Assembly: GCA_963814165.1 (NCBI GenBank) | Contig: CAWFBW010000009.1 | Coordinates: 124,001 to 188,000, forward strand | Reading direction: 5' to 3' | DNA: 64,000 nt | From: DASRAA01 sp963814165 | GTDB lineage: Bacteria; Acidobacteriota; Terriglobia; Terriglobales; Acidobacteriaceae | Shown: positions 38,824 to 46,642 of the stretch, one piece after another | Layout: each line of letters begins with the position of its first letter | Numbering within the stretch: position 1 is the stretch's first letter | Program-made: the position numbers and the translations under genes | The notes under the pieces: generated by a model | What the model saw: the letters and a program-made list of their open reading frames with translations, nothing else | What the model was told of the DNA's origin: nothing | Database searches by the model: none

Positions 38824-38850
38824 GCGGGAGCCGGATGGCTCCCGCTTTTT
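38824..38850 (+). terminator. Rho-independent terminator
   Basis: A perfect 9-bp stem GCGGGAGCC/GGCTCCCGC with loop GGAT is followed by five Ts, 20 bp after the secreted-protein stop. Confidence 0.85.
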
Positions 38851-38903
38851 GCAGCCTAATTGTCTTGAAAAGCGGTCTGAACTGGAGAGCAGTAAGGCTA
38901 CGC

Positions 38904-39221
38904 CTAGCGCGCTGCCCGCTTGTCGTACGACGCAGGACGTGCGCTCCGCGGCGGGCGCCGCGTCGTTCCCGAACGGAATGTCCTAACGTCGAGTTTCAGC
39001 TCCGCAATGGTGCGGCTCAGAGTATTGCGGTGCATGCCCAGTTGCCGCGCTGCCTTGCACTGGTTGCCTTTGTTTTCCTGCAATACGGTAAGGATGAACC
39101 GCTTCTTGAACTCGCGCACTGCTTCTGAATAAAGAATCCCACTATTGTGCATTTGCAGTATTAGAGCTTCCAATTGGTCTTTCACAACGCCTCTCTCTTG
39201 GTCGTCAGTAAGGGTCCCCAC
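38904..39221 (-). CDS. Fis-type helix-turn-helix protein
   Basis: A 105-residue protein. The C-terminal half holds a Fis/NtrC-type HTH: EFKKRFILTVLQENKGNQC followed by KAARQLGMHRNTLSRTIAEL. The tail is basic (RTFRSGTTRRPPRSARPA). It lacks an ATPase or receiver domain, so it is probably a small nucleoid-type or co-regulator DNA binder. It lies 13 bp downstream of cvpA on the same strand. Confidence 0.8.
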   Translation of the reverse strand: MGTLTDDQERGVVKDQLEALILQMHNSGILYSEAVREFKKRFILTVLQENKGNQCKAARQLGMHRNTLSRTIAELKLDVRTFRSGTTRRPPRSARPASYDKRAAR

Positions 39222-39234
39222 GAGACCCAGTCCA

Positions 39235-39792
39235 TCAATTCATCTCACCGCTGGCCGTGTGCTGCATGTGCTCGGGGACGGTTCGCATCAGGTTCCAGCC
39301 ATCGCGAAAGCGCTGCCGCAATTCCGCCGGGGCCGCCCAAATCAACGTGCGTCCCGTCACCAGCATGAACGGCGCTATTCGCGAATCCTGAATCCACGGA
39401 CTTGTCGGACTGAAGGCCGCCAGTGCAATTACCACGACGGTACAAATTACGATGCCCTTCAAAAACCCGAACAGCCCACCCAGCAACCGATCCACCCAGC
39501 GCAGCCCCACTTCCTGGACTGCCCACCGGACGGACTTTCCAATCGCGCTCCCCAGGAGCACCAGCAAAAGGAAAAGCGTCAAAAACCCCGCGATGTCAGC
39601 CACCCACGCCGAGTTCACGTAGTGGGTGTAGAATGCCGCAACTCGCGGGTACTGCCATGCGGCAACCACGAAGCCCAGGATCACTCCCGCGAACGAAAAT
39701 AGTTCGTAGAAAAAACCCTGCCCAATTGCCCCGAGAACATTCATCAGGACCACGAACAGAATCATCCAGTCGAGAGCCGAGAGACCTAGCAT
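39235..39792 (-). CDS. cvpA: CvpA-family membrane protein
   Basis: 185 residues with four predicted membrane helices. The N-terminus (LDWMILFVVLMNVLGAIGQGFF) and the VGLRWVDRLLGGLFGFLKG loop are CvpA hallmarks. CvpA in enterics is needed for colicin V export and envelope tolerance to bile; its core function is uncertain. It lies between the Fis-type gene and purC on the minus strand, 14 bp from purC. Confidence 0.85.
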   Translation of the reverse strand: MLGLSALDWMILFVVLMNVLGAIGQGFFYELFSFAGVILGFVVAAWQYPRVAAFYTHYVNSAWVADIAGFLTLFLLLVLLGSAIGKSVRWAVQEVGLRWVDRLLGGLFGFLKGIVICTVVVIALAAFSPTSPWIQDSRIAPFMLVTGRTLIWAAPAELRQRFRDGWNLMRTVPEHMQHTASGEMN

Positions 39793-39806
39793 TTGCTAAC
39801 TCTCCA

Positions 39807-40721
39807 TCAGTCCGGCAGCGAATGTCCCGTCAACTGCGTGTACGCCTCGATGTATTTCTCGCTTGTCTTGGCCGCAACTTCCGGCGGCAGCCCCGGCGCA
39901 GGCGGCTGCTTGTTCCACTTGATTGATTCCAGGTAGTCGCGCACATACTGCTTGTCGAACGATTCCTGCGCTCCCCCCGGGTGATACTTGTCCATCGGCC
40001 AGAATCGCGAGGAATCCGGCGTCAGTACCTCGTCCGCCAGTACCAGTCCTTTCGGCGTCCGGCCAAACTCGAACTTCGTGTCGGCGATGATGATACCGCG
40101 TGTCTCAGCATAGTCTGCCGCCTTCTGGTAGATCTGAATGCTGAGGTCGCGAAGCGTTCCGCTCAGATCTTTTCCCACCAGTTCTACCATGCGTTCGAAC
40201 GAAATGTTTTCATCGTGCCCGCTGGTCGCCTTCGTCGCAGGAGTAAAAATCGGTTCCGGCAGGCGGTCTGATTCACGCAGTCCCGCTGGCAGCTTGATGC
40301 CGCACACCGACCCGCTGTTCTTGTATTCTTTCCATCCCGAACCCGAGATATAGCCTCGCACCACGCATTCCACCGTTACCATGTCGGCAGATACCACCAG
40401 CATCGACCTCCCGCGCAGGTCGCCGGCGTACTTCTGTAACTCCGCCGGGTATTGCGCGATGTCGGCCGTCGCCAGGTGGTTCGGGACGATGTCCTTGAGG
40501 AACTCGAACCAAAACATCGAAAGCTGGGTCAAGACGCGTCCCTTTTGGGGAATGCCGGTCGCCAGCACGTAGTCGAATGCCGAGATGCGGTCGGTGGCCA
40601 CGAACAGTAGATGGTTCGCGTCCACTTTGTAAATATCGCGCACCTTGCCGCTCGCGTGCAGTTGAAGGTCCGGAAAGTCTGCCTGGAGAAGAACGTCTTT
40701 GTCTCGAATGGTTTCGCTCAC
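39807..40721 (-). CDS. purC: Phosphoribosylaminoimidazole-succinocarboxamide synthase
   Basis: Joins aspartate to CAIR in purine synthesis. The 304-residue protein has the SAICAR-synthetase signatures HASGKVRDIYKVDANHLLFV, TDRISAFDYVLATGIPQKG, ECVVRGYISGSGWKEY, and the FTPATKATSGHDENISFE region. Its length is of the yeast-like class. GTG 40721 is chosen because the homologous N-terminus starts there; the frame is open to 40868. Downstream are cvpA and the Fis-type gene on the same strand. Confidence 0.93.
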   Translation of the reverse strand: MSETIRDKDVLLQADFPDLQLHASGKVRDIYKVDANHLLFVATDRISAFDYVLATGIPQKGRVLTQLSMFWFEFLKDIVPNHLATADIAQYPAELQKYAGDLRGRSMLVVSADMVTVECVVRGYISGSGWKEYKNSGSVCGIKLPAGLRESDRLPEPIFTPATKATSGHDENISFERMVELVGKDLSGTLRDLSIQIYQKAADYAETRGIIIADTKFEFGRTPKGLVLADEVLTPDSSRFWPMDKYHPGGAQESFDKQYVRDYLESIKWNKQPPAPGLPPEVAAKTSEKYIEAYTQLTGHSLPD

Positions 40722-41008
40722 GGTTGCGCTCTGATCGGTTATGAAGATGGCCGTAATTGTATTTGCCCGGAATAGTTTGTCAACGGAGTTGATAAACCGT
40801 TCCGGCCGATTCAAAAACTTTTTTCCCGAAACTTCTTGACAGACTGCGTGATCCCGCGAAAGCCGCATCCCTAGCGGATTTCACGGGTACTCTAGAATTG
40901 CGTTGCTTCTTCTGGTTTTCAGAAATCGAATCATCCCGCCGTGAAAATCGCGAACCGCACTTCCCAGCGGACTGTCAAGTGCTTTTTCGAAATCGTTTCG
41001 CTCTTGCT

Positions 41009-41305
41009 TCAGTCGGCAGCAGAACGCCGGACCCTAAGCGCATCTCGCACGAAGTAGACTTCCGGTTCCCCGACCACGCCGGCTTTCTGCATCGTCTGCT
41101 TCAAATCATCGGACTGGCTGAAACTGCGCGCCCGTTCCAGACCGTCCCAGTCCATAACCAGGGTAACGTCGAGCGGATCCTCAACCGACACGAATAACTG
41201 GTATGCGATCTCGCCGTTGGCCTTGCGCGTATTCAAGTTGGCGTCGAATATTTCCTTCCAGCGTCCGAAATCGGCAACCTTGTGCCGGACAATCAGGTGG
41301 ATCAT
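41009..41305 (-). CDS. Small ABM-like alpha/beta-barrel protein
   Basis: A 98-residue protein beginning MIHLIVRHKVADFGRWKEIF, followed by QLFVSVEDPLDVTLVMDWDG and ARSFSQSDDLKQTMQKAGV. This is the ferredoxin-like dimeric alpha/beta barrel seen in antibiotic-biosynthesis monooxygenase-type proteins; members often lack a known substrate. AGGAGG 6 bases before ATG 41305 fixes the start. Function unknown. Confidence 0.72.
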   Translation of the reverse strand: MIHLIVRHKVADFGRWKEIFDANLNTRKANGEIAYQLFVSVEDPLDVTLVMDWDGLERARSFSQSDDLKQTMQKAGVVGEPEVYFVRDALRVRRSAAD

Positions 41306-41497
41306 GACGGACCTCCTATTTGGATGAACCCTTAAAGATACGAAATCCCGGCGCAATTGTGAACCGCGAATTGCACCCCTCGTCTGTGACAAGAATCACG
41401 TCGGCATCGGCTCCTATGCGCGGCGTGTTCGACCCTCCGGTCCGAGTGCTATGGAGTTACGCTATACTGCGAGACGATCCCACTCGGAGAATCGTCT

Positions 41498-42025
41498 TTG
41501 CCTCGTTTGATTACGCGCTCCTCTGACATCCATGCGGCCGGTTGCTTTACTCTCGAGGAAATTCCTCGCGGCACGGTAGTGCTCGAATACACCGGCGAAC
41601 TCATTACCAAGGAAGAAGGCGACCGGCGTTATGAAGGCCGCTCGTTTACCTACCTGTTCGGTCTGGGTAACGGAGACACGGTCATTGATGGCCACAGCAT
41701 GGCCATGTTCATTAACCACTCCTGCCGACCCAATTGCGAGATCGACGAACGGAACGGGCGCATCTTCATCAAGACCCTTCGCAAGCTGAAGGCAGGGGAA
41801 GAGATTACCTACGATTACTGGCTCTATGACGGTGACGACGAAGCCCCATGCTATTGCGGCAGCCGGAACTGTCGCGGCAGCATGTACTCTCCGGCTGAAA
41901 TGAAGCGCATGAAGCGGGCCGCCGCGGAGGCGAAGAAGCAGGCTGAAGCCGCGGCCCGGGAAAAGTCTTCTCGCGATCACTTGCATCCGCAAGTCGAACG
42001 TAGACGACCTCAGAATTTGCCGTGA
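41498..42025 (+). CDS. SET-domain protein lysine methyltransferase
   Basis: A 175-residue protein whose first 125 residues form a SET domain: the N-terminal HAAGCFTLEEIPRGTVVLEY, the cofactor motif MAMFINHSCRPNCEID, the catalytic LKAGEEITYDYWLYD and a post-SET zinc cluster CYCGSRNCRG. The tail is a charged coiled coil (AAAEAKKQAEAAAREK). Such genes are known in bacteria but their substrates are mostly unknown. The TTG at 41498 is the first start that covers the domain. Monocistronic, facing glgC. Confidence 0.87.
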   Translation: MPRLITRSSDIHAAGCFTLEEIPRGTVVLEYTGELITKEEGDRRYEGRSFTYLFGLGNGDTVIDGHSMAMFINHSCRPNCEIDERNGRIFIKTLRKLKAGEEITYDYWLYDGDDEAPCYCGSRNCRGSMYSPAEMKRMKRAAAEAKKQAEAAAREKSSRDHLHPQVERRRPQNLP

Positions 42026-42215
42026 CAGGCGGGCAGGGCCAAATCGAATTGTCGGCCAAAAGGGCAAACCATCAGACTCATCGGGTGCACGCGCGCTCGA
42101 TCGATAGCGGGCACACTTCGAGTTGCGTGGCAACGCATCTTCCGCCGACGCCAACTTCAACCCGATTCAGCCCGATCACATCCGAGTAGCCAACCGTCCG
42201 GGTGTTGGACGCGCC

Positions 42216-43526
42216 TCAGGCGTGCATGGCTGCTACTGGTACCGCGCTGAATTCTCGGCCGATGACGACAATGCCGGATTCCGTTACGTGCCATCCGCGC
42301 GCACGATCCGCTTCCAGATCGTAGCCGACTGTAGTGCTTTCCGGAATACGGACGTTCTTATCCAGGATGGCGCGCCGCAACTTGGCGTGACGTCCGATGT
42401 CGCAGTTGTCCATGATAACGCAGCCTTCCACCAGCGCGCCGGTATGGACGTGGACACCGCGTCCGAGCACGGACTTGCGCACCACGCCGCCGGAAACAAT
42501 GCATCCGCCCGACACGATACTGTCAATCGCCTGGCCGCGCCGGTTCTCATCATCAAAGACGAATTTGGCGGGGGGATCAGGATAGCTCGTGCTCCGCACC
42601 GGCCACTCGCGATTGTAGAGATTGAGATCGGGCTTGACGTGGTTCAAGTCCATGTTCGCTTCGTAGAACGCATCGATGGTCCCGACGTCTCGCCAGTATG
42701 GCACGGCATCTTCAGCCTCACCGGGGATCCGGTTGTCCTCGAAGTTGTAGGCATACATGGGGCCATTCCCGGCGAGTTTGGGTAAGATGTCTTTCCCGAA
42801 ATCGTGATGACTGCCCGGGGTTTCCGCGTCTGCCTTGAGCAGACTCAAAAGTGTCCGTGTCGAAAAGATGTAATTTCCCATGGAGGCGTACACGCGTTCA
42901 GGATCTCCGGGCATCGTTGGCGCGTTGGGGTTCTTTTCGTGAAAGGCAACGATGCGTCCTTCATCGTTAACCTCAATGACACCGAAATCGATGGCGAACT
43001 CGCGGGCAACCGGGATGGCGGCGACGGTCACTTCCGCCTGATTCGTGACGTGGAAGTCGATCATGCTGGCGACGTTCATGCGGTAGATGTGGTCGCCTCC
43101 AAAGATGGCCACCATATGCGGATCAGACTGCTCAATCAGGTTGATGTTCTGATAGATGGCATCGGCGGTGCCCAGATACCAACTCTCGTTCTCCGAACGC
43201 ATCTGGGCCGGCACATTGATGATGAAGTGGTTCTTCAGCATTCCGCCGAACTGCCATCCCTCGCTCAGGTGCTGAAGCAGTGACTGGCTGCGAAACTGGG
43301 TGAGTACGTAGATCGAGTTGATTCCGGAATTGACGAAATTGCTGAGAACGAAATCGATGATGCGGTATTTCCCTCCGAATGGAACCGCAGGCTTGGCGCG
43401 CTCCCGTGTTAGGGGAAAGAGTCGCGTCCCTTTCCCGCCGGCCAACACGATGCCCAAGACTCGGCGTTGTAGGGATTTTTCCTCGGCGTATGTGGACTCT
43501 CGTTCGCTCGTCTTCTTCCCAGGCAT
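42216..43526 (-). CDS. glgC: Glucose-1-phosphate adenylyltransferase
   Basis: Makes ADP-glucose for glycogen. The 436-residue protein opens with the pyrophosphorylase motif VLGIVLAGGKGTRLFPLT and KPAVPFGGKYRIIDFVLSN, then has FGGDHIYRMN and a left-handed beta-helix C-terminal domain. SLQHL-type sequence is seen as QSLLQHLSEGWQFGGM. The full length and intact ends suggest a functional enzyme. It is the last core gene before the mobile island. Confidence 0.93.
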   Translation of the reverse strand: MPGKKTSERESTYAEEKSLQRRVLGIVLAGGKGTRLFPLTRERAKPAVPFGGKYRIIDFVLSNFVNSGINSIYVLTQFRSQSLLQHLSEGWQFGGMLKNHFIINVPAQMRSENESWYLGTADAIYQNINLIEQSDPHMVAIFGGDHIYRMNVASMIDFHVTNQAEVTVAAIPVAREFAIDFGVIEVNDEGRIVAFHEKNPNAPTMPGDPERVYASMGNYIFSTRTLLSLLKADAETPGSHHDFGKDILPKLAGNGPMYAYNFEDNRIPGEAEDAVPYWRDVGTIDAFYEANMDLNHVKPDLNLYNREWPVRSTSYPDPPAKFVFDDENRRGQAIDSIVSGGCIVSGGVVRKSVLGRGVHVHTGALVEGCVIMDNCDIGRHAKLRRAILDKNVRIPESTTVGYDLEADRARGWHVTESGIVVIGREFSAVPVAAMHA

Positions 43527-43695
43527 TCCATCCTCCCAATGCAGTCCGCTTGCAGGATGTTATCAAACACGATGCCGACCTGGTGTCGAACATCGCTGGC
43601 GTTCAAGTGATCTGTCGAAGAGCAACGGGCGGCAGGGGATTGGGACAGAATGGCACCAAAACCGAGAATCAAAACCGTGCAAGTGATTGAAAAGA

Positions 43696-43747
43696 TGGTG
43701 GCCAGGGACGGAGTTGAACCGCCGACGCCAGCCTTTTCAGAGCTTGG
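43696..43747 (-). tRNA. 3' fragment of a tRNA-Phe gene, candidate attachment site
   Basis: The minus strand reads a tRNA 3' half: an anticodon loop CTGAAAA (GAA, Phe), a T-arm GGCGG-TTCAACT-CCGTC with a 5-bp stem, and the acceptor end CCTGGCC followed by ACCA. The matching 5' acceptor strand GGCCAGG and a D-arm are missing, so this is not a functional tRNA. Fragments like this are left when elements integrate into a tRNA 3' end. Confidence 0.6.
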
Positions 43748-43760
43748 TTAGTTAATGTTT

Positions 43761-43801
43761 TCAATGACTTGGAACGCACGGACGACACCGTAAGTCATTG
43801 A
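43761..43801. repeat. 10-bp perfect inverted repeat beside the tRNA fragment
   Basis: TCAATGACTT (43761-43770) and AAGTCATTGA (43792-43801) are perfect inverted copies separated by 21 bp. It could be part of a recombination site or a hairpin terminator. Confidence 0.5.
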
Positions 43802-43870
43802 TAATCACCCTAGGTCGCGAGTTTTGTGGGCTTTCTTGTGGGCTGCAGGAACGTGGCGCAAAGCGCCCAC

Positions 43871-44176
43871 TTATTGCCCGGCCTCAACGGTAAGTTTCAA
43901 ACCCATTGCCTTGGTAACGGCAACCAGTGTGGACAAGCGAGGATTGCCGTGCGCCGACAGCGCTCGGTACAGGCTCTCTCGCTCGATACCAGCGGCCTTG
44001 GCCACCTTGGCAACACCACCCCGGGCTTCAGCTACCCGGCGCAAGGCGACCAGGAGCACCCGCGGCTCTTCCGCGTCCTCCAGCGCCGCCCTCAAGTATT
44101 CGGCGGCAAAGTCTGGGTTTTCGCGAAGCTCTCGAACCATTGCTTCGTCATGAGAAGTGCTGGCCTTGTGTTTCAT
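43871..44176 (-). CDS. HigA-like antitoxin (COG3636 addiction module antidote)
   Basis: A 101-residue Xre-type DNA-binding protein with the DEAMVRELRENPDFAAEYLR N-terminal region and an HTH in VAKVAKAAGIERESLYRALS. This is the antidote of a HigBA-like pair. It follows the toxin gene with a 4-bp overlap (toxin first), as in many of these modules. Probably represses its own operon. Confidence 0.83.
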   Translation of the reverse strand: MKHKASTSHDEAMVRELRENPDFAAEYLRAALEDAEEPRVLLVALRRVAEARGGVAKVAKAAGIERESLYRALSAHGNPRLSTLVAVTKAMGLKLTVEAGQ

Positions 44177-44499
44177 GGCTTGCGCGTCCTTTCCTTGTAG
44201 TCATGCAGGCATTCAATCGCCCGATTTATGTCGGACGCTTGTTTGCGTTTATCCCCGCCGCACAGGAGCAGCACACAGGTCCTGCCCAACAGCGCGTAGT
44301 ACACCCTATATCCCGGCCCCAAGTCGATCCGAAGTTCGGATACTCCCTCGCGCAGCGATTTGCAATCGCCGAAGTTCCCAAGAGAAACCCGGTCAATCCG
44401 CGCAGCAATTCTCGCTCGCAAATGGGCGTCCAGACCTGCCAACCAGTCGCCGACCAAATCTTTTCCTGCTCGGCTGACATACCGACGAATCTCAATCAC
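44173..44499 (-). CDS. RelE/ParE-superfamily toxin (COG3657 killer protein)
   Basis: A 108-residue protein with IEIRRYVSRAGKDLVGDWL, the basic groove LREGVSELRIDLGPGYRVYY and RKQASDINRAIECL. This is the RelE/HigB-like mRNA interferase fold: family members cut mRNA on the ribosome. It is paired with the antitoxin downstream (ATGA overlap). Lies at the start of the mobile island. Confidence 0.85.
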   Translation of the reverse strand: MIEIRRYVSRAGKDLVGDWLAGLDAHLRARIAARIDRVSLGNFGDCKSLREGVSELRIDLGPGYRVYYALLGRTCVLLLCGGDKRKQASDINRAIECLHDYKERTRKP

Positions 44500-44871
44500 G
44501 CCTTAAGTGTAGCTTATAAGTTACAACCGCGCAAGCCCGAATCGGACTCCGAAGCGCGCTGCCTGCTGGCCAATCTTTCGGCATCTCCAGCGGGCTTTCC
44601 CATGAACTTCTAGGCGGCTCCGCTTCTTCTCTTCCACTCCGCCTTGGTTCAGGTGGACGCCGCTCAGGCGCGGCTCGGGCGGGAGCTTCGGACTGCGCCG
44701 GTTTCGCGCCAAACAAAACCTAATCCCGTTTGGCACTCACCGCGCTTTCACTCGCACCCTGCCACCTTCACAAGCCTCCGTTCAGTTCCTTTCACCGTTC
44801 CGTCTGTTTTTGTCCGCTGCCGCTCAAGTGAAGGACAAAAACAGGCCGGCAACGGCAGAAAGGAAAAAACA
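44500..44871. other. Intergenic region upstream of the antirestriction gene
   Basis: 372 bp between the divergent toxin and ArdC genes. Frames here have no homology I recognise. It holds the ArdC ribosome-binding site AGAAAGGA near 44855. Confidence 0.4.
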
Positions 44872-45709
44872 ATGAAATTAGAAGAAATCAACAACCGCAC
44901 CAAAGATGCAGTCAGCTATCTCGTCGAGGCTCTGGAGTCAGGGCAGAGCGAAGTCTTGACGCAGTATCTCTCGGCGATGGGCCGCTTTCACAACTACAGC
45001 TTCGGCAATATCATGCTGATTGCTCGCCAGAAACCCGATGCCACCAACGTCGCCGGATTGAGGACGTGGAACTCGCTTGGCCGCTTCGTGAAACGAGGGG
45101 AAAAAGGCATCATGATTCTTGCTCCGATGATTGGCCACAAGAAAGCCGACAGCGTCGCAGAGGCAGCCGAAGACGCGAAGCAGTCACAGGAGCAACTCTA
45201 CGGATTCCGCGCAGTCTATGTTTTCGACATCAGCCAGACCGAAGGGAAAGACCTTCCGACCTTGACCGAAGTGCAGGGCGATGTCAGCGGCTATCGCGAA
45301 CGGCTGGTCAAGTTCGTCGAGTCACGAGGAATTGCAGCTGGATTATTCCGAAATGATCGCGCCTGCCAAGGGCCTATCCCACGGCGGGAAGATCACACTG
45401 CTTTCCGGGATGCAGCCTGCCGAGGAATTTTCGACTCTGGCGCACGAGATCGGCCACGAGATGTTGCACCGGGGAGAGCGGCGTACCCTGACCACCAAGC
45501 AAGTCCGTGAGACCGAGGCCGAAGCCGTTGCCTTCGTGGTCTGCCAAGCCATCGGGCTTGAGACCGGCAGCGCCGCCGCTGATTACATCCAGCTTTGGCA
45601 CGGAGACGCCAAGCTGCTGCAGGAGAGCTTGGAAGCTGTTCAGCAGACCGCAGCCATGATCCTCGGGGGCATTGCCCCCGAGGTCGCTGAGGCTGCAGCA
45701 GCCGCTTAG
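44872..45709 (+). pseudogene. ArdC-type antirestriction protein, frameshifted
   Basis: Two frames make one ArdC-like protein. The N-terminal ssDNA-binding domain (SYLVEALESGQSEVLTQYLS, NIMLIARQKPDATNVAG, WNSLGRFVKRGEKGIMIL) starts at ATG 44872 with AGAAAGGA upstream and runs to KFVESRGI. The C-terminal zinc-peptidase-like domain with LAHEIGHEMLH (HExxH) and the Glu in VRETEAEAVAFVVCQAIGL continues in the next frame. One extra base around 45325-45340 would join them. ArdC proteins travel on plasmids and protect incoming DNA from restriction. Followed by a strong terminator. Confidence 0.78.
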
Positions 45710-45730
45710 AATGCGCCTCGCAAAAAATCG

Positions 45731-45760
45731 CGGCGGAGTGCTCTGCACTCCGCCGTTTTT
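45731..45760 (+). terminator. Rho-independent terminator
   Basis: A perfect 10-bp stem CGGCGGAGTG/CACTCCGCCG with loop CTCTG and five Ts, 20 bp after the ArdC gene. Confidence 0.88.
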
Positions 45761-45880
45761 GTGAGTCGGGCAGCGTGGAAGTTTTCTGATTGTTTTGGGA
45801 TTGTCTACAGGTTTTGTGCGGACAATCGACCGAAGAATTGTACACTCAGTCGGCACAACTTTTGAAAACCGAGAAGCGAC

Positions 45881-46570
45881 ATGAACGATTGGAGCATCAC
45901 CGTCACAGCCTTCGCAACCGTGGTAAACGCAGTAGCTGTTGTCGTCTTGGTCGTGGTGACAATCTGGTACGCGAGAAGCGCGAAACGGCAGGCGAATGCT
46001 AGCGAGCAACAGGCGAAAGCAGCATCGGAGCAAGCAAAAGCCGCTCAGTCCCAGGCGGGAGCTGCACAGGCGCAAGCATCCACCGCCACCGCAACTCTCT
46101 ATGAGCTGCGAAGGCAGCTCTACGATCAGAGGGATATGGAAGTTGCTTTAGTCGAAGGTGAGATTAAGTCCGCACTCACTAACACGGAATACTTGCTCGC
46201 TCCCGGACCCCGCTCCAATCTTGAATCGGCCATACGTGCAAACGCGCTGCCACAGGAGGTCGTGTTGGCTCCGTCAAATCCAGAAGCGGTTCTGGAGTGT
46301 GCCAGACGGGTATCGACAGCCCTCGCCCTTCAATTAGGTCATGTGTTTGACGAGTTGCGCATTGCAAAGTCTGAGATCGATGGGCTTAGGTCCGCAACCG
46401 CTAATTGGTACAAACCTGACGACGTTTCCAACGAGGCAAAGAAAGTCACTGTACGGCTACAAAGCGCAAGGGAGGCACTGCAAAAGTTGAGAACTGACAT
46501 TTATGACTACCGAACCAAGGAACGGGGCCAAGAAGTGTTCTTGCCCGCCAAGGATTCAGTTAAGCATTGA
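45881..46570 (+). CDS. Membrane-anchored coiled-coil protein, unknown
   Basis: 229 residues. One N-terminal membrane helix (AFATVVNAVAVVVLVVVTIW, about residues 10-29) is followed by a Gln/Ala heptad-rich coiled coil (residues 31-80) and a mixed C-terminal part (ARRVSTALALQLGHVFDELR). No family is recognised. It sits between ArdC and hsdR, 72 bp before the hsdR start, in the defence segment of the island, so a role in host-element conflict is possible but not shown. Confidence 0.55.
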   Translation: MNDWSITVTAFATVVNAVAVVVLVVVTIWYARSAKRQANASEQQAKAASEQAKAAQSQAGAAQAQASTATATLYELRRQLYDQRDMEVALVEGEIKSALTNTEYLLAPGPRSNLESAIRANALPQEVVLAPSNPEAVLECARRVSTALALQLGHVFDELRIAKSEIDGLRSATANWYKPDDVSNEAKKVTVRLQSAREALQKLRTDIYDYRTKERGQEVFLPAKDSVKH

Positions 46571-46642
46571 TTTACATATCCCCCCTGCGTAAGCTCGTTA
46601 TTTAGAATCCGCCGATAATATGGCCGTCTGGAGCCTCTTCGC

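Larger units (their letters stand above)
43527..43870. other. Island boundary: tRNA remnant and inverted repeat
   Basis: 344 bp with no gene. It contains a 3' tRNA fragment (43696-43747) and a 10-bp inverted repeat (43761-43801), both described separately. On the minus strand the segment CACAAGAAAGCCCACAAAAC could be the tail of an integrase, but this is too short to judge. Confidence 0.4.

Noticed and set aside
43696..43801. Functional tRNA or tmRNA on the minus strand
   Set aside because: There is no 5' acceptor strand, no D-arm and no tag-reading region; only a tRNA 3' half fits.
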